This document shows positions 55,296-64,000 of a stretch of DNA of 64,000 bases, in pieces. A model generated the notes under the pieces. The model was not told where the DNA came from, ran no database searches, and saw only the letters and a list, made by a program, of their open reading frames with translations. A program made the position numbers and the translations under genes. Position 1 is the stretch's first letter. Each line of letters begins with the position of its first letter. Location of the stretch: contig OX393580.1 of NCBI GenBank assembly GCA_947652605.1, positions 16,512,159-16,576,158 of the forward strand. The letters are read 5' to 3'. Source of the DNA: Elmis aenea (taxonomy: Eukaryota; Arthropoda; Insecta; Coleoptera; Elmidae).

Positions 55296-55527
55296 CGAAT
55301 TACACTCGAGCTTGGTTTTTATCCTGGACAAACTTGCTTTTACTAAACTCAAGTTTAGTTGCTATTAGGCAACTCTTGACTCGACAACTGTCAAAGATAA
55401 AACAACTCGTCCTACGGACTTGTTGTTTTATCAGACAGTTTTGTATCGTCGACTTTCCTAGCAACCAAACTTTCGTAGCAACGCAACTTTGTCCGGCTAA
55501 AAACAAAGCTCTCGTGTAATTACCCCC
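55296..55527. mobile_element. Hairpin MITE, AATTACACTCGAGCTTTG type, unit 2
   Basis: This is the counterpart of 54850-55085 in the second unit, with a few substitutions and a small deletion in the left arm. Because it is at the same place in the repeated unit, it was duplicated with the unit and did not insert independently. Confidence 0.75.
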
Positions 55528-55856
55528 GAATATTCCACTCATAACATAAGTAACCAATCAAAACACTATTCAGCCAATATTCATGACTCTCGCTGAAGAC
55601 ACCGCAAGTTGAGGTGTCTCAGCGAAAACACCATGATTAGGTCTATTTTTCACAGTAGGCCTCCTTAGTTACGCTTAGTTACACATAAAGATGTCAATTA
55701 AATTTGTCAAAATGACTACAAGCGGTCGTTTTTCTTCGTTTAATTAAAAAATAATGTTGTTAAAATAAATATAATACCTAACTTATTTACCTATCTGTGA
55801 TTTAATAAATTAATTAACAAATATATATCTTTTTTTAATTCGCGGAATATTCATTC

Positions 55857-56053
55857 GAATACCACTCGTGGTAAAGATTTTTTTAAGAAAATACTTCCGT
55901 ATTCCATGTAAACTTGTTCCAAAATATCACTCGAGCAAATTTCATCTAAATTTCATTTTTGATGCAATTTGCTTTCGTGATATTTCAACTGGAACAAGTT
56001 TCCATGGAAACCCAAAAGTATTTTCAAAAAAATCTTCACCACTAGTGGTATTA
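55857..56053. mobile_element. Hairpin MITE with AATACCACTCGTGG ends
   Basis: AATACCACTCGTGGTAAAGA and TCTTCACCACTAGTGGTATT are inverted; AAAATACTTCCGTATTCCAT mirrors ATGGAAACCCAAAAGTATTT with mismatches, and AACTTGTTCC mirrors GGAACAAGTT. The frame at 55868-56125 is the hairpin read through. Confidence 0.75.
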
Positions 56054-56264
56054 CATACGATAATTCCACTACTGTCATTAAGTCAATGCAAATGCATACG
56101 ATTAATCACGTTTGCTAGCGGATAAATAGAAACCTTACTATTTGCAATCGGATAAATTTTTGTTTACCTTCACCATAGCAACGCAATGAAATTTTGGAAA
56201 ATATCAGAGTTTTCTACAAATGGTTTAAACGTCACCCTTCAGTCGTGGAATTATCGCTATACAA

Positions 56265-56487
56265 ATACCATTCGATGTTAAAATTTTACAAGGCCAAATT
56301 TTTATTTGTACCACTCGTTATTGCTTTTTAATTTAAACTCGATTAAATTGACATTTGACAAATCAACTCGCGCAACGCGCTCTTTGATTTGTCAATGTCA
56401 ATTTATTCTCGTTAATTGTTACTAAGCAACAACTCGTGTCAAATCAAAATTTGGCCGGCAAATTTTAACCTCTTGTGGTATTACCCC
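56265..56487. mobile_element. Hairpin MITE with AATACCATTCG/GTGGTATTAC ends
   Basis: AATACCATTCGATGTTAAAA and TTTTAACCTCTTGTGGTATT are inverted. ATTGACATTTGACAAATCAA and TTGATTTGTCAATGTCAATT form a strong central hairpin around CGCGCAACGCG. It shares the TTACCCC(T/C)GATAA right-flank type with the two MITEs upstream, suggesting a common target or family. Confidence 0.75.
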
Positions 56488-59230
56488 TGATAATTTCTAT
56501 TATTTTCTCGTATCCTTCCACGAAATTTTCAAAAACTATTGGTCCTAATACGAAGTCAATAAAAATGTCTATGGCCAATGAATTAACAATGATCGGCATT
56601 ATTTAAATAAACTACAACGCTTGTTTTTCCCCATGTTTCATGAGAAAAATCATTGATGTTAGTATAAAAAGGAAGGAGATTCGTAAAAAAGTGCTAACAC
56701 ATTAAAAGTACCCAATCTTGGCGCTTGTAGATTCCATTAGTCACAGGAGCTGCGTCTGGTAAGTTGGTAAAAGTAAACAAGACGCATTAAACAGACAGCA
56801 GACGCAAAAAAGAACCTTTTTCAATTTTCAAGAATGTATCCTAGGAGATACCGGCTACTGGAATTTTTTTGCACGAATTCCGGGGTTTGCTGTGAGATGC
56901 GATGAAATTTTCAAGTGTTTATTTTGTTGAATGGCGATTTTTCATTACCGAAGCCGAGAGCTTAATATCCTTATCGTGACGCATGTAGATTTGTGATGTT
57001 TACCAGAAACAAATTTCATTGAACATACTAAACATTAGCAAACATTCCCTAGGTAACTGTAATCAATCGATTGTTCGTTTGCAGACAAGAGATAATATGT
57101 TGAAGATAATGATGCCGCTACAAATATAACTTTTTAATTTTGTTTTGAGTGTCTGAACATCGTGTCGGCTTAATTAATTAAAAAAGATACGGCGAAATTT
57201 GCATGAATTTTAATGGGGCTGGGTTTCGCGCGTAGGTGTATCAGCTAGAATTTTTCTCTCTTGAATATTTAGGTCACAGCCATAATTCAGCTCTCCAATT
57301 TTTTAATAAAACTTAAGTGACGCACCTTTTAGCGCGCAAATCTGTAGATTTATGCGAATTAATTCGCTTTTACACTTTCTTGTTTTACTTTGATACAAAT
57401 CTTTTAAACTTGCTCAGCTGCATATGCTTCGCTGATTTTATTAATGCCTAATTTTTCATTAGCATTCCACTCGAAAAAGCTTTCTATTGTTTGGACTGGA
57501 TAACTTACAGCCCAAGAATGCAACAAGCTGGCTAAATCAAAGTAATTGCTTGCTTGTTTCGTAATATAATACGCTAATTAGATCTCATTTCCGGTTTTAT
57601 TTTGGTTTAATGTATGCTCCTTCCGTTTGTTAATGCAAGATTTCAATGTATCCACATTTGAATTGGTAATTCACTTTTGATTTCTCTGAAAAATTATCGT
57701 TAGATGAATTTTTAATCTCAAAAATAAGTGCTGTGCTTACGAACGAGCAGTTTTTTTAAAAACTTTTAAAACCTTTTGACTAAATAAAAACGTTTGTCAT
57801 CATACAATTATGCATTTTCACCAGAAATTTTCCCTTGCAAAATCAATTCAATTTTAAGTGCTCCTTTTTTCAATTTCAGTTCTTTTCCAAATAAAAATTT
57901 ACGGCAAAGTAAAATAATTGAGTTAGGAATGCCGTTATATAAAATTTTAATCTTGGTAATTTGAAAGCTTGAGACATACTTTCCAGTAACAAAGTTGGCC
58001 TTTGAAAAAATATTAAAGTTATTGACGTTTCTGTAAAACAAACAAACGTGCAGGAATTTCATTCAACTTAGAACAATCAGAACTTTTCCCTGCATTGTTT
58101 GCTAAGGTTGCTAACAGTAAAGTTGTAACCTGGAACTTTTTTCCGTACATTTATCCAATCAAACCAATATCCTAGCTGCATCAAAACGCCACCTTACTTA
58201 TCTCATTCAAATTCGTGGTAAGAAAATAAAACAAAAACTAGACGGATACATCTGCTGTTATAGCGTGGTGAAACTCGTAGATGCATATGGAAGTTGTAAA
58301 CTTCGCAACCTTGCTTTTCAAGGCTCATTTCCAAACACACTGTGTAGGATTTTGTAAGATCTGTAATTTTTTAAAGCTGCCTGTGGTCATTAGCACTCAC
58401 CGCACGCCCATATAACCATTGTTCGCTTGTCTTATGTACATGTTAAGTTGTTAGAATGCAAACCAATAGAATATTGTATATTAAACATATGCCGTTCTCT
58501 CTCAACGATGTTTAAAGTCATGTGTGCTTAAAAAAGAACCGACCGTGATTGTGCAGGTAAATCACGAAGGCTGTTCTTTAATGTCTGCTGATTGTTCGGA
58601 GCACATGGTGGTAATGTGCTGTGATAGTGGCTCGTTTGAGAGTGGTGATTGAAAACAGTTTGCGCGATTTATTTTTGAAGGTGGATTCAAGTAAAATTGT
58701 GCGAAAATGAGCGTTGATCTGTTTTAACAAAAAAAAATTTGGTGCTTTTACACGTCCAAGAGAAATTAAAAGCATGTGTGGGATATTTGGCCCAAAAATG
58801 CTAGGAGGATAGATAATGTCCTGGTGTTGCTGGCAAAAACCGTATGTTTCAATTATATTTTTAAAACTTCTTATGCTTGGTAATTTTTTTGAAATTTTTA
58901 TAGAAATATAATAATTTCACATGTTAATAATATTTTCTCTGATAATATTACTATTAAAAATACTGCTAATATGATCTGAAAACCTGTGAAAAGCTTATAA
59001 CAGTCATTAGAAAATAATGTAATATGATAGATAGCTCTGGATGTAGGAGTTTGAAAACCACTCAATTAAAGCCAGCAGTATTGTAATTCTACCCAGTTTT
59101 TTATTAATTTTGTGCTCATTTTTCTTTGAAGATTTGCTTATGAGCTTTTACCAAAACGTTTTATTTTATAAATGAGGCACTTATAATTTGCGATAAACTA
59201 AATTACTGTGAAAGGCACTTCCGTGTAATA
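56488..59230. other. Intron sequence, nothing recognisable
   Basis: Unique-looking AT-rich sequence, the longest stretch in the window without an identified repeat apart from its edges. Frames at 57808 and 58578 are not protein-like. It may hold regulatory DNA, but no motif can be supported. Confidence 0.4.
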
Positions 59231-60302
59231 TACAGGGTGTTTCTTAAATAATGCAAAAGAATCAGGAGGTGATTCCTTATCAAAAATTAAGGGGGGTCTT
59301 TTGTATAAAATTTTTTCCTTAGACGTCTCCTTTCGGGGTAATACCCCTTTAAAGGGGAGCGGTAAACTTTGGTTTTTATTTTATTTCTCAAATTTGGATA
59401 AATGTAGGAAAATGGTATTTGGTAGATGTTTTATCCTTCCCATAGTAATATTTTCAATCGTCTCCCACCTTCACAGGCGGCTGAAAATGTGCGACCCCTG
59501 TTGTTTTTTTTTTCATCAGGACTTTTTAGTGGGTTAAAATTTTGCAATGTAAAATATATATTTTTAAAGTTTGACCTATTTAGAAACTTTTTTTATTCTT
59601 TAGTTTTTCTCGTATCACCTACTGTTTTTGAGTAAAAAATAATATAAGTAAACATGCACCATTACATATTTCAATATAAACCGATTCCTTTTCGTGTTTA
59701 CCATGGTTTGTTTATGTTCATACTGGGTAGAATTGACAGGATGTTATTAATTTTGACGTTTACCCTGCCACAACTTGACAACGCCCGTCAATTCTATCCA
59801 ATATGAACATAAACAAACCATGGCAACCACCAAAATAAATCGTTTTATATTGCAAAATTTAATGGTGCATGTTTACTTATATTATTTTATACTCAGAAAG
59901 GGTAGGTTTTACGAGAAAAGTTAACAAATATAAAAAAAGTTTGTAAACAAATCAAGCTTTCAAAACAAATATTTTATGTTGCAAAATTTGAACCCACCAA
60001 AAAGTTTTGATACAAAACCAACAGGGGTTGCACTTTTCAGCCCCCTGTGAAGGTTGGAGATGATTGAATATATTACCAGGGGAAACCTTTTAATAAGTAT
60101 AAAACATCTACCAAATATCATTCTTTTACTTTTATTCAAATTTGAGAAACAAAATAAAAACCTAATTTTACCGCTCCACTTTAGGGGTTGTAACTCCGAA
60201 AGGAGACGTCTAAGGAAAAAAATTAGTATAATTGACCCCACTTATTTTCGATAAGGAACCACCTCCCGAATTTTTTGTCATTTTTTACGAAACGCGCTGT
60301 AT
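59231..60302. mobile_element. CAGGGTG fold-back, 'GGAGGTGATTCCTTATC' family copy B
   Basis: TACAGGGTGTTTCTTAAATA (59231) pairs with the decayed ACGAAACGCGCTGTATA end (60302). GGAGGTGATTCCTTATC is mirrored as GATAAGGAACCACCTCC at 60250, TTTCTCAAATTTGGATAAAT as ATTCAAATTTGAGAAAC at about 60133, and the CCTTCACAGG block on both sides. Family shared with 25826-27196, but the centre differs: an inner palindrome at 59640-59885 (ATAATATAAGTAAACATGCA, ACCATGGTTTGTTTATGTTC) replaces it. Confidence 0.83.
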
Positions 60303-60338
60303 ATTTGGTCTATTTATTTAATAGATTTAAATAAGGAT

Positions 60339-61169
60339 TAGTGATTGCAATATCGGACCAAAATTACGATACCGGTATTCGGTATTTATTCGCAAGTAAT
60401 ACCGGTATACCGGTATAATACCGGTATTGCCGTTTAAAAAAAGTATTGATTTTGAAAACACAAATATTTTACACATAATACATATGTATAATGTAAAAAC
60501 ACAAATTTACACAAAATAAAGAAACTTAAAATAATACATAGGTATGTAAAAAATATAGACCCAAAAAATAAACAAACCTACATATGAATTTAAAATTTAA
60601 ATATAGGTATATATTGCCATTTCAACTATTTTTAAAGTGAGACTTTAAAAAGCATAAGGCATCATTTGTTTCATCGCTAAGCCATGAGCGAACTTTGGTA
60701 GGTACAAATTTTTCCTGCCCCAGAAAACGCTCGCTCCAATTTAACAGTTGGTGGAATTGTTAGGAGATAGGCATATACTATTTATAGGTATTTCCCTTTA
60801 ACTCCTTCGTCTTCCAATAATCTCATATCTCTTTTAATTAACTTAAATACATCATTTTGTGGCACGATTTTGTGTTTTGCATTTACCTATTGCTATTTTT
60901 TTATATACAGCAGACTGCAATTTTTGCTCCATCGTTAGTGTTATTTGTTTATGTTCTTTAGTTGAAGTAGTACAATTAACGTCCTTTCATGTTATTACAA
61001 CTATGAATTGTAAAAGAGACTATTAAAGAATAAAATTCAAATTAAAAAAAAAAAAAAATTAATACCGAATACCGTTATTAGACCATCAAATGAGACGGTA
61101 TTTCGGTATTGTAAAATGGCACGGTATACCGGTATTCGGTATACCGGTATACCGGTATTGCAATCACTA
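60339..61169 (-). mobile_element. hAT element, CCGGTAT-rich ends, perfect 8-bp duplication
   Basis: TAGTGATTGCAATA at 60339 and TATTGCAATCACTA ending at 61169 are flanked by ATAAGGAT at 60331-60338 and 61170-61177. Many ATACCGGTAT subterminal repeats lie at 60378-60432 and 61060-61160. A transposase C-terminal relic lies at 60630-60770 on the minus strand. Confidence 0.9.
60630..60770 (-). pseudogene. hAT transposase C-terminal relic
   Basis: The minus-strand frame reads WSERFLGQEKFVPTKVRSW, then LSDETNDALCFLKSHFKNS and a stop. S-E-R-x-x at the start and L-S-x-E-x-x-x-x-L-x-F-L-K at the end are the conserved points of the hAT dimerisation domain. Only about 40 residues can be followed. Confidence 0.6.
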
Positions 61170-61177
61170 ATAAGGAT

Positions 61178-62938
61178 CTTGCAAATAATAGCCTGATAAA
61201 TTAAGTATTAAATTCACATAAATAAATCACTAAAGTAATCCAAGCAAAAAACTTTCTTTTAATCTAAAACAAATCTAATTTAAATATCACATGTCTAAAT
61301 GAAACGTTTTTTTGGTTGTGATAAAATTCAGTTCTAAAATATTTTTTTAAAGCCAATTAGGTCAGGTATTTGAGCGTTAACAGACGCACCAAAATACGTC
61401 TCAAGTTCAGAACTTTTACATTTTAAAATTGAAAAACTTTTCGTTCAGTAATGACTATGTAGGCGTAAAAATTTATTGTGATACAGCTCATATTTTCCTC
61501 GATTTATTCATGGGTAGCTTAGGATTTGTTAACCAACTTCACGGAGTTGAGTTTGTTAATATTAATTGACATCTGCGTGTGTGAGCGTCTATTATAATTA
61601 ATGCGATAACTTTACTATTAATTTATGCACATAACGTTCATAGAACGAAAAGTTATGCATGTGTATATCACCCACGTAGACAAATTATATCTGTTTAGTG
61701 AGCCGCTTAAATAGATTCACGTAATTATTTGAATACCAAGAGATGGATTTATGATAGTTGCATGCATGTTAAAGGAGTAATTCATAGGGACAAAACATTT
61801 CATACATGCAATTATTTACAATCTTTTTTCGTCTGCAAATTTGTTTTCATTTGGTGTTGAAAATACCAACGACTTTTCATTGCTGATTGATGCATCAACT
61901 GTCGAATAACGGCTAATTTTTCGTTTATGATTTGCAGTTATCATTATATTGCCTGCCGTTAATGAAAGCATTTACACGACCAAGGAACAAATGGCCCGTT
62001 AAAATAATTATTTCGGATTTTTAGTCCATATAAACGGAAATTAAATTTTCAGTAAGCAACTCCTAGTTATGCGAAATGTGTTTTAGGTGTAATGGGCCAT
62101 TAAAAATTTAATTTTGGAGTAATATAAAAGTAAAACACGGTATGTTAGCAGCGTTTTGCAATGATGAAAGTAACATTAGTAAAAATTGCGATGGAAAATT
62201 TTAATATGGTAATTTATTTGACCGGTTACGTTGCGGTTTTAATTATGTTTTTACTTTCACATAGGCCAGCGAATGTTTATTGAGTTAATAGCTTCATTTA
62301 TGTCCAAATTTTAATAGCGCAGTCATTTGACGCTTATTTTGCCCAAAAAAACGCGTTTTGTTATAAGCTCAACAAATTACACCATTATCATTAATCTTAA
62401 TATTTTTTTTTGTTACATCAAGGTTTTTAAAAATTTTGAAAGTGTCTACCCTTGGAATTTTTTTTTCAAAAATTAAAAAAAAATTGATTTCTAATTTTTT
62501 GAAGACCATCAAAGAAAGTGTATTAACAAATCATTTAAATATATTTTTTTTTAAATAAAAAATTAATGACTTAATTTCGTTGGAAATTTCATTACGTAAT
62601 GTGCAAACAAACTTGTTAAAAATTCCACAATACCTCAAATAACTTGAGCACTTTCCTTCTTGTTAAATACACCCTCAATTTTCGATTTCCTACTAATTCA
62701 TTAATAATGTCTTAGACAAGTTTTTCGTTTTACATTTCCTGATTGATTTTATAACTTACATTGGCAAGTCCTTAACAAAATTAAACCTTTTCAAGAAGTT
62801 TGATGGTGTAATTAATTATTAATATGATGAATAAAATGCCCTATTGAAGTGAAAAATTGATTTGTAATCCATAACTTTGTGTTACATGGTTATTGTGCAA
62901 AAATTTATAGTTTAGTTGCTACAGTCAAACTTTTTATA
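61178..62938. other. Intron sequence, nothing recognisable
   Basis: AT-rich, with poly(A/T) runs at 62400-62570. No terminal repeat, tandem array or frame was identified. Confidence 0.4.
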
Positions 62939-63948
62939 CAGGGTGGTCCACTTTTTTGTAGCAGGACTTTGACAGTCGATACAAAAACTTATTTTTAAGC
63001 AAATATTTCATATCAACATTGGTCCATAAACGCTTCATTTTAAAGATACAGGATGTTGAAATTTTCGAAAAAATATCGATAATTTTTAACCGTTTCTTAA
63101 CCAGTAGATATATTTAAACCAAATTTTGTATACAGCGCCACCTTACAGGAGTTGTGGGGGTTCAGTCTCAATAAATTTAATAAAAAATTAGGACGGCCCC
63201 GTTCAAAATCAAACTCGAACCTGTTTTTGGGGAGATCATTTTATTTTAAACAAAAAGTGTCTCTTGACTTTTCTTTGTATTTGCCACCGTTTGACGCGAT
63301 ATTTGATTTAAGTATTTAACTATTCTCACGAAAAATTTGCTCATGTTCGATCTAAAAATATCGAAATAAAGAAGTAATTACTGATTTTTGTAGTTTTTAA
63401 TAACAGAACATGCTAATAATGAGGATATAAGTTCAGCTAAATTAGCGATTAATAAGCATTTACTCTGCAATTTGCAATTTTTTGCTTTTCACGATATTTT
63501 TAAATTGAATTTATGAACAAATTTTCTTCATGAATAGCAAAATAAATCAAATTTCGCGCCAAACGGTGGTAGATACGAAGAAAAGTCAAGAGACACTTTT
63601 TGTTTAGAATAAAATGTTCTACCCAAAAACATGTGTGAGTTTGATTTTAAACAGGGCCGTACTAATTTTTTATTAAATTTATTGAACTGAACCCCCACAA
63701 CTCCCCCATTGGTTGCTTGTGGGGCTTGGAATTCTCACCGAATGTGGTAATCTGTATAACAAATTTGGTTTAAATATATTTACTGGTTGGAAAAAGGTTA
63801 AAAATAATCGATATTTTTTCGAAAATTTCAACACCCTGTATCTTTAAAATGAAGCGTTTTTGGACCAATGTTGATATGAAAGATTCGCTTTAAAATGAGT
63901 TTTTGTATCAACTGTTAAAGTCCTGCTACAAAAAAGTGAACCACTCTG
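62939..63948. mobile_element. CAGGGTG fold-back with two nested pairs of ends
   Basis: CAGGGTGGTCCACTTTTTTG (62939) pairs with CAAAAAAGTGAACCACTCTG (63948). A second pair, TACAGGATGTTGAAATTTTC (63047) and GAAAATTTCAACACCCTGTA (to about 63840), lies about 110 bases inside. The arms go on to about 63470 (GGACGGCCCCGTTC and its counterpart, AAAAAGTGTCTCTTGACTTT). No transposase frame. Confidence 0.87.
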
Positions 63949-64000
63949 TATACTTCATGTCTTTATTTTATTGCAGCCTTATTCTTTATGTATATCGTGC

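Larger units (their letters stand above)
54649..55560. repeat. Tandem duplication, two units of about 455 bp
   Basis: GTTAAATTCTCCATCATGAC at 54649 recurs as GTTAAATTCTCCATAATGAC at about 55109, and the sequence stays collinear for the whole unit (AGCGGATAAAAAGG, TTTGACGTTTTGTTAGTTAT, CGACAACTGTCAAAGATAAA) with small indels. Each unit carries one hairpin MITE. It lies in the intron of the gene upstream. Confidence 0.88.

Noticed and set aside
7171..63948. TACAGGGTG motifs considered as a regulatory binding site
   Set aside because: They occur in inverted pairs at the ends of long palindromes, which identifies them as element termini.

Overview
The window is AT-rich nuclear DNA from a large, repeat-laden animal genome, most likely an insect. 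The reasons are GT-AG introns, DUF4817-type and mariner transposase relics of the kind common in insects, many hAT remnants, short tandem Helitrons and a non-LTR endonuclease/RT relic. A beetle would fit, but the order cannot be fixed from sequence alone. No rRNA, tRNA, CRISPR or bacterial feature is visible.

Host gene. Only one host gene is supported, on the + strand. A likely ATG-free 5' UTR exon lies at 46960-47200. A second exon (50614-51144) carries an in-frame stop, a 4-codon uORF and the start codon at 50682. A 157-bp phase-1 intron (51145-51301) leads to a very large exon (51302-54217), whose phase-1 donor opens an intron running past the window end. The 1126 residues visible are acidic and mostly low complexity, with SxIP-like motifs, an RVxF-like motif and a Cys/His-rich end. 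I do not recognise the protein by name.

Everything else is mobile-element debris. The dominant theme is a superfamily of fold-back elements with CAGGGTG...CACCCTG ends, inserted at TA, with arms of hundreds of bases: 7171-7846, 8769-11333 with a second one nested in it, 16310-17160, 18854-20950, 23654-24403, 25826-27196, 32086-33658, 38205-39848, 41416-42930, 48372-48995, 59231-60302, 62939-63948, and partial ones at 1-670 and 2386-3060. Two contain C-terminal pieces of a Tc1/mariner-like transposase, and a DUF4817-type transposase relic lies at 951-1700.

Other elements. hAT elements with 8-bp target duplications are at 17714-18557, 22217-23355, 29872-30152, 43625-44811 and 60339-61169 (perfect) and 45600-45900 (one mismatch). 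There is also a head-to-head mariner (12642-13406), two solo LTRs of one family (4897-5521, 28625-29582), a TTAA-flanked MITE inside the second LTR, a dead LINE (28155-30790), Helitron-like tandem arrays (14876-15893; 31776-34248) and several hairpin MITEs. Many are nested, so their relative ages can be read directly: LINE, then LTR, then TTAA MITE; fold-back in fold-back; hAT in hairpin MITE; fold-back in satellite.
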